From Methylomonas albis (lineage in GTDB: Bacteria > Pseudomonadota > Gammaproteobacteria > Methylococcales > Methylomonadaceae): a DNA stretch of 64,000 nt. Positions 9,158 to 18,059 of the stretch are shown here, one piece after another. The stretch is from NCBI RefSeq assembly GCF_014850955.1, contig NZ_JACXSS010000001.1:3968001-4032000 (forward strand). The letters run 5' to 3'. The notes under the pieces are model-generated. The model saw nothing but the letters and a program-made list of their open reading frames with translations. It searched no databases and was not told where the DNA came from. The position numbers and the translations under genes were made by a program. Within the stretch, counting starts at the first letter, position 1. Every line of letters begins with the position of its first letter.

Positions 9158-10828
9158 TTAGAATCGTACATTGAAGTTGGCCGTCGCTCTGTTTTCCACA
9201 TAGCCGCCAAATTGAGAGGAATCAGACGTTTGATTAATATGGCGCAATTCAAGCCCGGTATTCATTAATAAAGGTCGTCCGAGATTAATGGGGACAGACC
9301 GGCTGACACCCAACGCAACATCATATCTAGTATTACTAGAGAGACTGCCTTCGGTGTGCATCCAAGAAGGCTGCAAATAAAAGTTCAGCCTAGGCTCATA
9401 CTGCCACTGCCAACCACCCGATATTCCATAGGACAGATCTTCACCTGTGCGTTTGCCATAGGTGCGACGCTCATTAAACATTGAGGCGTTATAAGCACTT
9501 TTGCCAGTTTGAAAACTAAAAGTTAGATTACCTCGCTTTCTTATAATAACGTCATCTACTAAATCAAATGGATTAAAAACAAGCTGCGAATTATTATAAT
9601 TAGGCCCTTTAATCAAATTCCCCGAAGAATCAAGCGACAGGAAGCCCTGTGTAAACAAGTCTTGAGTGTTTGCGACCTGACTAAGATTGCCTGACGAATC
9701 TTTTAGAAAAAAACCCTGCTGTGTCAACAATTGTTGCAGAGTTGTCGTTTCCTGAGAATAATTAAACCCAATAGCTGCCTGTTTGAAAAGATAATTAAAA
9801 CTGGCATCCCAAGAACCACCAGTATTAAGACCTACAGACTTATCGCGATATGTAATAGTGGAATTTAAATTAGCTGAGGGGTTAAACTGCATCGTTACAT
9901 GTTTGTTATTACCATAACCTGCTTCTAATGAATACCAACGACTAGGACTCCACTGCCCTCCGAACGTATAGAAAAATCCATTATTAATACTATTGGACAA
10001 CGTTTGAAAATCGTTATTCGAATAACCTGCCTGCCCAAACACGTTAAATTTACGATTAATATAATAACGGGCATCGCCCTGATATTGTTCAAAGCGCACA
10101 TCTTGCCCAGAAACCCTATTTTGTTGCTGGGAAGAATAATTTAAGCCCCAACTAACCCTATTAAAAGCACTACCACTAGACAACCTAGCCTGCCTTGTAT
10201 AGGATTCGGAATCAGAAATTAAATTTAAGTTCGAGCTTAATAACGGAGAAACTGTCGAACCATTAGAGTTATCAAAAGAAGATTTATTATAGCCAACCTT
10301 AAAAAAACCATTCGCATACCGTCCAAAACTTGGAGTCCAGTAAGGGGAAATACTAAATGTCTTACTCTCAACCCGACTACCATTTCCGGAAATATTATCG
10401 GTCGAAACAAATGCATTGCTAACGTTCTGTTGACTTATCGAGCTACTGGTTTCTATAAATAGCTTATTCCTAATAGCCTGATATAGAGAGTTCATATTAA
10501 GCTGGTGATTTATATCAACGGCGTCCCTGCCGCCTGCATTGTATAGACCTTGCAAACGATAATTTAGGTTAAACGTACTCCAAGGTGACGATCCGTATAG
10601 GGATAGACCTGGATCAATCTCACTAACAAAACCGCTTTTTTTATTGTCCTGGGAAAGCGTAAGATTGTCTGAAAACACTTCCTTAGCAGATAAGCTAGGA
10701 GTGAGGCGCCAATCCAATGCCAAACTAGAACCCGAATACATACACGCACCGACACTTCCAATAGTAAATAGCGCGCCCAAACACCAATTACGCAGTGCTA
10801 TACAATCACAAATGTCCATATTTCCCAT
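9158..10828 (-). CDS. Outer-membrane beta-barrel protein of the XrtA locus (TIGR03016-like)
   Basis: A 556-residue protein with an N-terminal hydrophobic signal segment followed by alternating aromatic and polar strands throughout (for example F-N-L-N-Y-R-L-Q-G-L-Y) and a C-terminal phenylalanine (A-N-F-N-V-R-F), as expected of an outer-membrane barrel. It matches the hypothetical barrel family of PEP-CTERM exopolysaccharide loci; a role as export porin or secretin-like pore for the polymer is likely but not shown. The start at 10828 overlaps the kinase gene by 23 bases; an ATG at 10819 is an alternative. Base composition is more AT-rich here than in the flanking sugar genes. Confidence 0.8.
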   Translation of the reverse strand: MGNMDICDCIALRNWCLGALFTIGSVGACMYSGSSLALDWRLTPSLSAKEVFSDNLTLSQDNKKSGFVSEIDPGLSLYGSSPWSTFNLNYRLQGLYNAGGRDAVDINHQLNMNSLYQAIRNKLFIETSSSISQQNVSNAFVSTDNISGNGSRVESKTFSISPYWTPSFGRYANGFFKVGYNKSSFDNSNGSTVSPLLSSNLNLISDSESYTRQARLSSGSAFNRVSWGLNYSSQQQNRVSGQDVRFEQYQGDARYYINRKFNVFGQAGYSNNDFQTLSNSINNGFFYTFGGQWSPSRWYSLEAGYGNNKHVTMQFNPSANLNSTITYRDKSVGLNTGGSWDASFNYLFKQAAIGFNYSQETTTLQQLLTQQGFFLKDSSGNLSQVANTQDLFTQGFLSLDSSGNLIKGPNYNNSQLVFNPFDLVDDVIIRKRGNLTFSFQTGKSAYNASMFNERRTYGKRTGEDLSYGISGGWQWQYEPRLNFYLQPSWMHTEGSLSSNTRYDVALGVSRSVPINLGRPLLMNTGLELRHINQTSDSSQFGGYVENRATANFNVRF

Positions 10829-11705
10829 AACTATAGTTATGACCGTATATATCTATCTCTTTTCTTGTTTTATTTAAAAGAGTCATAACAACATCACAGT
10901 TACTAAGCTTCGCAACTGATTCATTAACTACGCTTTGAGGAGTAACCTCAGCCGCGATCACTAATACCACTTGCCCTACTAGTTCTGCTATTATTTGAGC
11001 CTGGGTGGCGACAAGCAATGGAGGCGAATCAAAAATTACTATGCGATCCTTATATCGTCGACTCACTTCTTCAGCAAATAGATACATCCTTTGGCTTGAC
11101 AACAACTCCGTGGAATATTTATGCCTTTTACCAGCTGTAATTAGACTAAAATTGGGAAGATCTGTTTTTAACAAAATATCAGAAAAAGTAACCTTATCGT
11201 CTTCTAAGTATTCAATTAAGCCACGAGAACTTTTAATTCCTAATTGTTTTGATATGCTTGGTTTTTCCACATCAGCATCTATCAGTAAAACGCTTTTATC
11301 TCTTTCGTTTGCAATACTCAAAGCCAAATTAATTGAAACAAATGTCTTTCCTTCTCCGGGCAAACTGCTACAAATAAGAATCAAATTAGAGCGATTAATA
11401 CCGTTATTTTCCGCACCCTGTATATTATTTACCAAAGGTCTTTTAATGACCCTAAACTCTTCAGCCAACTGAGATTTTGCATTATTATTATCTATAAAGC
11501 CATTTCCAGCCAACCCCACCCAGTCAACAATAACCTGCTGCTCGGATGAAAATACATTAGCAGACTCTTTTAACCCAGCTGATTCTAAATTGCTCTCGCT
11601 AGCCGCTCTGTTTGGCTTATTGATGATTACCGACTCTTGATTGCCATTTTCCACAACTAACCCTTGGCTTCCTGCCTTTTTTAGCGCATTTTCTATAATG
11701 CTCAT
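10806..11705 (-). CDS. Tyrosine autokinase for exopolysaccharide export (XrtA system)
   Basis: A 299-residue BY-kinase. Walker A S-S-L-P-G-E-G-K-T ends at residue 121, Walker A' L-I-D-A-D-V-E-K-P starts at 141, and Walker B is I-V-I-F-D-S-P-P-L. The C-terminus is a tyrosine cluster (Y-G-H-N-Y-S-Y-G-K-Y-G) typical of autophosphorylated tails. There are no membrane segments, so it should work with the separate chain-length protein encoded just upstream and control polymer length and export by phosphorylation cycles. It overlaps the barrel gene by 23 bases at its 3' end. Confidence 0.9.
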   Translation of the reverse strand: MSIIENALKKAGSQGLVVENGNQESVIINKPNRAASESNLESAGLKESANVFSSEQQVIVDWVGLAGNGFIDNNNAKSQLAEEFRVIKRPLVNNIQGAENNGINRSNLILICSSLPGEGKTFVSINLALSIANERDKSVLLIDADVEKPSISKQLGIKSSRGLIEYLEDDKVTFSDILLKTDLPNFSLITAGKRHKYSTELLSSQRMYLFAEEVSRRYKDRIVIFDSPPLLVATQAQIIAELVGQVVLVIAAEVTPQSVVNESVAKLSNCDVVMTLLNKTRKEIDIYGHNYSYGKYGHL

Positions 11706-11728
11706 ATGCTTACCTGTTTAATGCGCTT

Positions 11729-13276
11729 TTATTTGAGTATCTCAAATATCATGACACCAATGTAGCCACTTATCAGGACTACAAAAGTCGATATAAGCAG
11801 CCAGTCGATACTATTAGTCTGACTTATACCTTGAGAAGTAAGAGACACACTACCTAAAGATGGAAGTCCAGTTACAATTCTTACTTGCCTTGTTGACATA
11901 TATACTGGTCGAATAAAATACACTAAAAACGCCACGCCAAATCCCAAAAATACGCCAAACAAAAGAGCAAACGAGTAAAATAACTTTCTGTTTGGAGAAC
12001 TGGGTTTATTCGGCTTGCTAGGAGGATCTGCAATTTTGAATTTTAGGCGAGAAGTCTGGTCATCTACACGCTCCGTAATATGAGCCTGTTCTCGCCGATC
12101 TAATAACTCCGAATACTTCCCACTTATCGTTTCATAGTCGCGGTTCAGATTTTTCATTTCTGTTTCAATGGTCAATCTTTCATTCAAGCCCTCTTCAAGC
12201 TTTGCTACCCTGTTTCGAATAGACTCAACTAAAGTCTGACTAGAAGCGACTTCGGCCTGGGCATTATCAAACCCCATTTTTAACGCTTGAACATAAGGGT
12301 TTCCCATTTTCTCAGCCCCAATACTCTCCGATTTTCCGGCTTCAGAAACCCCATTTAATTCTGCTTGGCTAATCTTAGGTTCGCTCTCTTGCGTTTTTAG
12401 TGTATCAATTAATTTGTCGATTTCAATAATTTCGGGATGACGTTCGGTATATTTCAGCAACAACTCAGTCCGTTTATCTTTTAGCGATTCTATCCTTGCA
12501 TTATCAGCAGATGGCTCCTGAGTAGACGTAGGGAGTCCCCAATCTTCATCTGATTCTTGGATCTCAGCAACCTGTTCCGCCAGCACGTTTCTCCTAGAAA
12601 CCGCTTGATCGAGAGCAGTGTTAGCATCGAGATACTGTTCCTTCATTTTCTGCAAACTCTGAAATTGATCGGAGCCATTGAGCAAATCTATATTTGCCCG
12701 TTTGAACTCTTCTTTTGCTTTTTCGGCGTCTTGCAATCTGATCTCATACTCTCGTATTTGCTGCTCAATGAAGCGTTGCGCATCACTCGCATCAGCCAAT
12801 GCTTTTCCCTCAGTCTGCTCTGAAAACACAGTTAAAACGGCTTGAACCACACTCTTGGCAACGTCAGGGTCCTGAGAAGTATAAGCAATATCAAATATAT
12901 CTCCCTTGCCACCAGCTATTGTTATGTCTTTCTTCAGCTTTTCGATCAAATCAGTTGTTGATCCAGAGTTGTCTTGTGATCTACTTAGCTGCGATAACGA
13001 AATGATCTTTTCCAGATTAGGCCTAGTAAACATAAGCTGCTGAATTATTCTTATCAGCGCTGATATATCAGGCTCTATCACCATTCCCCTCATAAGTGGT
13101 CTTATAACTGTAGCTGAGTCTATGTGAACTTTAGCTTTTGACTCAAATTTATCAGGCATTACAAAAATATAAGACCACGCCCCCAAGCACACAACCAGAG
13201 CAAAAACAATCGCTAGGCGCTTGTACTTTAAAGTCCCTTTTAAATAAAAATAAACTTCGGAAAGATCTTGCTGCAT
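11729..13276 (-). CDS. Exopolysaccharide chain-length determinant, Wzz family
   Basis: A 515-residue polysaccharide co-polymerase. A transmembrane segment near residues 20-38 (L-A-I-V-F-A-L-V-V-C-L-G-A-W) and a second pair in the C-terminal 120 residues flank a long periplasmic region rich in Glu, Lys and Gln that is predicted to be coiled coil. The Pro-rich stretch P-S-K-P-N-K-P-S-S-P-N-R before the second membrane segment is the Wzz signature. It sets polymer length in the inner membrane with the tyrosine kinase encoded 23 bases downstream. Confidence 0.9.
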   Translation of the reverse strand: MQQDLSEVYFYLKGTLKYKRLAIVFALVVCLGAWSYIFVMPDKFESKAKVHIDSATVIRPLMRGMVIEPDISALIRIIQQLMFTRPNLEKIISLSQLSRSQDNSGSTTDLIEKLKKDITIAGGKGDIFDIAYTSQDPDVAKSVVQAVLTVFSEQTEGKALADASDAQRFIEQQIREYEIRLQDAEKAKEEFKRANIDLLNGSDQFQSLQKMKEQYLDANTALDQAVSRRNVLAEQVAEIQESDEDWGLPTSTQEPSADNARIESLKDKRTELLLKYTERHPEIIEIDKLIDTLKTQESEPKISQAELNGVSEAGKSESIGAEKMGNPYVQALKMGFDNAQAEVASSQTLVESIRNRVAKLEEGLNERLTIETEMKNLNRDYETISGKYSELLDRREQAHITERVDDQTSRLKFKIADPPSKPNKPSSPNRKLFYSFALLFGVFLGFGVAFLVYFIRPVYMSTRQVRIVTGLPSLGSVSLTSQGISQTNSIDWLLISTFVVLISGYIGVMIFEILK

Positions 13277-13352
13277 ATTAACAAGCCGTTGTTTCTAATC
13301 TAACATTAATGAATATACTATCCACAGAAGAAGCCTGGTTTTTTACCAAAAC

Positions 13353-14042
13353 CTAGAAATACGCATCCGGAATAATCAGTATATCGCCTGGCATCATCAA
13401 CACGTTAGCTGACAAATCAGTATCGTCAATCAGGTCGTCAATCCGAACACCGAACGGCTTCAACTCTCCATTCACATCTCTGATTACGCTAGCTCTGTTG
13501 CCATCGGCATACTGATTCAGACCAATCTGAATAATAACATCTAATAGAGTCATACCTCTTTCATATGGTATAGATTTTCCTTGGTACCGTCCCACACCTC
13601 CGCCACCTCCGCTACCTCCGCTACCTCCGCTACCTCCGCTACCTCCGCCAATTCTGCCAATAACCCGAATTTGCTGGGTACTAATCCCTTTGAAGCCACT
13701 TACCATCACAACTACCTGAGGGCTTTTAATGTAGGTTGACAGCACCTTTTCAATATCCCGGGCCAACTCAAATGGCGTTCTACCGCTAGCCAATAATTCT
13801 TCTACCAAAGGCACGGTTATCTTTCCATCGGGCCGCACTGGCGCTGAAGTGGATAACTCCGGGTTACCCCAAACAAATATATTGATACTATCTCCAGGCC
13901 CGATCTGATAAGTATAATCAGCCGCCTGCTGCACATCCTCGAGTAGCGGTTGCGAACAACCCATAATGTTCGAAACAAGGAAAACAGCTATCGCATAACA
14001 CAATAATTTTCTGTTAAATATCGGCATATTCATAATCTTCAT
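13353..14042 (-). CDS. Polysaccharide export lipoprotein, Wza-like (XrtA system)
   Basis: A 229-residue lipoprotein with a lipobox ending I-M-G-C at Cys29, followed by the polysaccharide export domain (Y-Q-I-G-P-G-D-S-I-N-I-F-V-W-G-N-P-E-L) and a soluble ligand-binding (SLBB) segment. It should form the outer-membrane or periplasmic export channel. Within the SLBB region is a run of Gly-Gly-Ser repeats encoded by a 9-base tandem repeat (13597-13649). The first of three close in-frame ATG codons is used, 6 bases after the PrsT stop. Confidence 0.9.
   Translation of the reverse strand: MKIMNMPIFNRKLLCYAIAVFLVSNIMGCSQPLLEDVQQAADYTYQIGPGDSINIFVWGNPELSTSAPVRPDGKITVPLVEELLASGRTPFELARDIEKVLSTYIKSPQVVVMVSGFKGISTQQIRVIGRIGGGSGGSGGSGGSGGGGGVGRYQGKSIPYERGMTLLDVIIQIGLNQYADGNRASVIRDVNGELKPFGVRIDDLIDDTDLSANVLMMPGDILIIPDAYF
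13597..13649 (-). repeat. 9-base tandem repeat coding Gly-Gly-Ser units
   Basis: On the plus strand the unit GCTACCTCC recurs in tandem, with degenerate flanking copies, inside the export lipoprotein gene. On the coding strand it gives repeated Gly-Gly-Ser followed by a polyglycine stretch. Gain or loss of a unit keeps the reading frame, so loop length could vary between strains. Confidence 0.85.
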
Positions 14043-14048
14043 AGTTAC

Positions 14049-16475
14049 TCAATTACCTGCAGAAGTCTCTATCTCTTTAAGCATCTTTTTTACTTCTTCT
14101 TTACCGGAAAAATTGCGCTTTTGATTTTCCGACAGGCTCACAGACTGTTTAAGCTCGCTTATTCCAGTAGCTCTATTGCCTGCGTTAATATGTGCAACAC
14201 CCAAATGGTATCTAAATTCCGGCAATTTAGGTTCTTTTAAAATAAGCGCCTGCAATAATATAAGCCCCTCGGGATTATTTCCAGTTTTGATCAATGCCCA
14301 AGCATATGTATCTTGAAAATACGGATTCTCAGAATCTTTAAATACCTCTGCCAACTCCATACCTTCTTTGACCTCATCCAAATCGCTCGATTCTATCAAT
14401 AATGACGCCAAATTATTAGTGGCCAAACTAACACCTGGATTTTTATTGAGCAAATCTTTATATACTTTTATTGCATTTTGCTTTTCGTTCAATTGCTCGT
14501 ACAAACCAGCTAAAGCCATAGACAGCTGCGGATCAGCTTGGTTAACTTCTAACCCTTGCAGATACACATTTTTAGCCGATGCAATATTTTTACTCGTCAT
14601 TGCCTCAACCTTTGCTAATGCAAGATAAAGTGATCCTACCTTAGGGGTGCGCTTAATCTGATCCATTAATAGTTTTTTAGTTTTGACAAAATCATTATTT
14701 GCCATGTACAGATCACTCAATACTCCGACGGAGTTTAATTCATCTGGATGATTAGCATTGTGCTTTTCTAAATAAGCAGTAGCTTTATCTCTTTGCTTGA
14801 GTGCCTCATACGACCTGACTAGATTAATCAGTGAATTGAGATGATTAGGAAACTGCTGTATCAACTTTTCATATACGCCAATTGCTTCGACGTACTTACC
14901 TTTACCCTGTAAAATATTGGCTTGGAGGTATATAGGCATCGATTTTTCTTTAGAAAATAACGCGAGGCGTTGAATAGCATCTTGGGCACCATCCCATTTT
15001 TTTTCCAAAATATCCAATTCCGCCTTGCTAGCAAGCAATGAAACATCATTTTGATTTTTAGCCAAAGCCTTTTCCAGATATTGCCTAGCGACGTCCTTTT
15101 GACCCGATTGCAAATAAGTACCATAAATCTGAGAAAAAGCTACTAAATTGGCTGGGTTAGCCTCTAATGCCTGCTTAAAATTCTTCTCAGCCTGTTTACG
15201 ATCCTGCTTTAATAGATAGGCTTGACCCAACAAGGAATAAACATCATCAGCATTGCTTTTATTCCATATAAGCTTGTTAAGAAACTCTATGGCTTCATCT
15301 GTTTTATTTTGCGCCAACAGCAAACGACATTTGAGCAAGTTTGCTTGCATAAACTCTGAATTAGCACCCAGAATATCCTTCAAGGAACTCTCTACCACAT
15401 CATATTGCTTATTTGTCAATGCAATTTCCGCCAAAATGACCTGAGATGCTAACCCTGTTTCGCTATTCCTTTCCAAATCAACGGCCTGTTGTAACCCCTT
15501 CTTAGCAACCTCAGCATATCCCGAAACGACCATCCATTTCGACAATTCCAATAATAATTTAGCTTGTTGCTGATTGGCACTAAGCATAGACTCGTATTCT
15601 GAAACAACTCGATCTTTCGCCCTAGCATTTAAAAACTCAAGTAAAACAATTTTAGGCTCAACTTTATCTTTTGACTTTTCCACCATTTCCCGCAGCAATA
15701 CCTCTGCATCACTAAGTTTATCGGTCATTGAATAAATGGAAGCCAAACTCAATTTAAAATTACTAGCATCTGGGTACAACTGAATAAGCTCTTGATAACC
15801 TTTTATTACACTATCGATATTATTGAGCCCGGCATCAATTTTAACTTTAAATAAGCGGATAGGGATATTTTTAGGATCTTTTTCCAATGCTTTATTAACC
15901 AAGCCCAAGGCTTGGTCTACTTCATTTTTTTCAAATAATAAAGCCGCCTGGATTGACAAAGCGTCGACATTATCTGGACTATATTTTAAAACCTTCTTAA
16001 CAATTTCTGCCGCTTGATCTTTTTTCGCTTGCTTAATGTACACGGATGCCTTTATCAATTCCGCATCAACGTTGCTTGACTCACTTGCCAACACTGACTC
16101 AGCTTGCTCTAGAGCTTTCTCCAAATCCCCAAAAAGAATATCGATCTTACCTAACTTTAACTTAGCTGAAACCAGTCCAGGCTCCAGTTCTAAGGCTCTA
16201 ATCAAGTTTTGTCGCATCGATTTGAAGTTATTATTTTTCTCATCCAAAAGTGCCATGTAATAATAAGCTTCACCAAACTTATCACTGGTTTGGCTGGATG
16301 TCTTTAACTCAAGCAAGGCCTTATCGAACTCGCCATTTTCAAAAAGCTCCTTACCTTTCTGTAAATGGTTCTGAGCCGCCTCTTCAGGAGACGAACACGC
16401 AACTGTTTGTAACAACAATGAACACGCAATAACTACAGAACTAATTTTATTAGCTTTCATTCTTTCTACTAACAC
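14049..16475 (-). CDS. prsT: PrsT: large TPR lipoprotein of the XrtA exopolysaccharide system
   Basis: An 808-residue protein made almost wholly of tetratricopeptide repeats after a lipoprotein signal (lipobox ending T-V-A-C, Cys27). Repeats such as A-Y-Y-Y-M-A-L and A-E-K-N-F-K-Q-A-L-E-A-N-P recur along the chain. Homologues sit beside PrsK/PrsR in PEP-CTERM loci and are thought to act as a scaffold for polymer export or modification in the periplasm. A GTG start at 16475 has a GGAG nine bases upstream; an internal ATG at 16460 is the alternative. It heads the minus-strand operon that runs through the export genes. Confidence 0.88.
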   Translation of the reverse strand: MLVERMKANKISSVVIACSLLLQTVACSSPEEAAQNHLQKGKELFENGEFDKALLELKTSSQTSDKFGEAYYYMALLDEKNNNFKSMRQNLIRALELEPGLVSAKLKLGKIDILFGDLEKALEQAESVLASESSNVDAELIKASVYIKQAKKDQAAEIVKKVLKYSPDNVDALSIQAALLFEKNEVDQALGLVNKALEKDPKNIPIRLFKVKIDAGLNNIDSVIKGYQELIQLYPDASNFKLSLASIYSMTDKLSDAEVLLREMVEKSKDKVEPKIVLLEFLNARAKDRVVSEYESMLSANQQQAKLLLELSKWMVVSGYAEVAKKGLQQAVDLERNSETGLASQVILAEIALTNKQYDVVESSLKDILGANSEFMQANLLKCRLLLAQNKTDEAIEFLNKLIWNKSNADDVYSLLGQAYLLKQDRKQAEKNFKQALEANPANLVAFSQIYGTYLQSGQKDVARQYLEKALAKNQNDVSLLASKAELDILEKKWDGAQDAIQRLALFSKEKSMPIYLQANILQGKGKYVEAIGVYEKLIQQFPNHLNSLINLVRSYEALKQRDKATAYLEKHNANHPDELNSVGVLSDLYMANNDFVKTKKLLMDQIKRTPKVGSLYLALAKVEAMTSKNIASAKNVYLQGLEVNQADPQLSMALAGLYEQLNEKQNAIKVYKDLLNKNPGVSLATNNLASLLIESSDLDEVKEGMELAEVFKDSENPYFQDTYAWALIKTGNNPEGLILLQALILKEPKLPEFRYHLGVAHINAGNRATGISELKQSVSLSENQKRNFSGKEEVKKMLKEIETSAGN

Positions 16476-16717
16476 TTACCAGTACTCCAAATTTTGATCT
16501 ACCAAGTTGTTGAAACAAACGTCGTTGGACCCCAAAAGAAAAAGATATTTACCATTGCGACCTTCATTTTCGCAATTAACTTTTAACAACTTAGGTTTTC
16601 AGGCTTGTCTTGAATTATGTTTTTTGACCCAAAGTGAAGAAAAAAATATATTTTTCAATAGCCTACTAACTACCTATTTACCGCCGAATACAATAAAATC
16701 CATTAAACCCTATCATA
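16476..16717. other. Intergenic region upstream of prsT
   Basis: This 242-base AT-rich stretch separates prsT from the acyltransferase gene and must hold any promoter for the export operon. I looked for a -24/-12 element on the minus strand, because the locus encodes the sigma-54 activator PrsR, and found no convincing match. No terminator hairpin is evident. Confidence 0.4.
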
Positions 16718-17458
16718 TCAGTTAACAATATTTTCTTTTATCCACGAATACAACTCTTGCAAATCTGGATGCAGATTCTCTAAAACCGCCTGGGTAGTAA
16801 TAAAATATGGGGCACGTATTCCATGATAGTCAATATCCTTACCAACACGCTGAAAGTCGATTCCCGACCTATGCATTAACCTCGGAAGAAACGGCTCCAT
16901 CATTGCAAACACATTCGTCCGCCCATCTGCTTCGGTTAAAACGGTCGCCGCAAAAAAACAAGCAACCGCTATGGACGAAAAGGTTCTCTGTTCTTGCGGC
17001 GAAAACTGTAAACCGTTAATTTCGCCGAAACGAGTCAAAGCCTCACCTGTGCGCCGGCGAAATGCACCGTCAACAGCTAGCCTAGATATTTCACATACTG
17101 TATTTCTTTGTAGCTTTAGGTTGTCGATAAATTTGTTATCTAGGCTAACACCGCAATACCTCTCTAACGGTAATGGGTCAACTTCTCTGTCTCCGATAGC
17201 AGGCACCAATCGCACACAGCCCGCTGGCATTCCCGTTTGCAGATGAGTAATCAAACAATGCCGGGAATATTGGTCATAATCATCTACTTCAAGGCGATTA
17301 GCAAAACGATCAACAGACTCATACTTAAACTCTTCGCAATAAACTCGGTACCTTATTTGAAAAACATATTCCTTCTGCGCGTCGCTTTCGGCTAGACCCA
17401 CATTAAAGTAACGACTAAAGCTTTCCGCCAAAGATGACTTAGGTGCTGCATCCATCAT
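16718..17458 (-). CDS. PEP-CTERM/exosortase system-associated acyltransferase (copy 1)
   Basis: A 246-residue GNAT-fold protein of the family found with exosortases and related to N-acyl amino acid and autoinducer synthases. Recognisable segments are F-Q-I-R-Y-R-V-Y-C-E-E near residue 35, the acidic D-D-Y-D-Q-Y-S-R-H-C, and C-E-I-S-R-L-A-V near residue 130. It may acylate a small molecule or sugar; its substrate is unknown. It is preceded by the cyclic-nucleotide-binding gene and followed by the prsT promoter region. A second divergent copy lies at 21593-22369. Confidence 0.85.
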   Translation of the reverse strand: MMDAAPKSSLAESFSRYFNVGLAESDAQKEYVFQIRYRVYCEEFKYESVDRFANRLEVDDYDQYSRHCLITHLQTGMPAGCVRLVPAIGDREVDPLPLERYCGVSLDNKFIDNLKLQRNTVCEISRLAVDGAFRRRTGEALTRFGEINGLQFSPQEQRTFSSIAVACFFAATVLTEADGRTNVFAMMEPFLPRLMHRSGIDFQRVGKDIDYHGIRAPYFITTQAVLENLHPDLQELYSWIKENIVN

Positions 17459-17487
17459 TTCCTCTCATTTCGACGAGCGTCATCCAA

Positions 17488-17961
17488 CTACAAATATTTA
17501 TCGATGTCATGCGCTTTAATTCCCCAGGCCAACAGATGCTCTATTCGATCATTTGCTAACCCCAATCGATTGGACATTGCCTGAAAAAGCGCCTTCAAGA
17601 ATAAATACCCTTGAACTGGATGATCGTCCAAATAAATACTTAGCATATCGCTACGAACTTCAAGCAGGCACACATCCGTTAATGAAACAACCGAAGCAGT
17701 TCTTTCTCTAAATTCGTACAAACATACATCGCCAAACACTGCTCCTGCCTCCAAATCGCACAAACCGGGACTGATCCGCCGATTTCCATCCAGCTCTGCG
17801 CCGCCCAAGACCCTAACAACACCTTCTTCTAAAAGAAATAAAGTATTCCCTTGCTCGCCTTTTTGAATAATAGTCTTCCCCGCATTTTGGCGATACCGTT
17901 TCCAGCCAGAACCTTCGGAGAATTGCGCATTAGCTAGTACGTCACTAAATAATTCTTTCAT
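17488..17961 (-). CDS. Cyclic nucleotide-binding domain protein
   Basis: A 157-residue protein that is one CRP-type effector domain. The beta-roll pattern I-I-Q-K-G-E-Q-G-N-T-L-F-L-L-E-E-G-V and the later A-G-A-V-F-G-D-V segment followed by R-E-R-T-A-S-V fit the phosphate-binding cassette. No DNA-binding helix-turn-helix follows, so it is not a classic transcription factor; it may bind cAMP or c-di-GMP and act through protein contact. It lies 29 bases upstream of the acyltransferase gene and is divergent from prsK, which suggests a regulatory role in the exopolysaccharide system (inference). Confidence 0.75.
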   Translation of the reverse strand: MKELFSDVLANAQFSEGSGWKRYRQNAGKTIIQKGEQGNTLFLLEEGVVRVLGGAELDGNRRISPGLCDLEAGAVFGDVCLYEFRERTASVVSLTDVCLLEVRSDMLSIYLDDHPVQGYLFLKALFQAMSNRLGLANDRIEHLLAWGIKAHDIDKYL

Positions 17962-18059
17962 GTCCGCCCAAGTTTACAAAGTAATGATCCAGCTTGCCAC
18001 ACCTAAGGTCGTATAATAAATACACAGCTATCTTCAAAACACTTAAACATCGACACTAA

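Noticed and set aside
13597-13649. CRISPR-like repeat
   Set aside because: The 9-base units have no spacers and are in frame with the export lipoprotein, so this is a coding tandem repeat.
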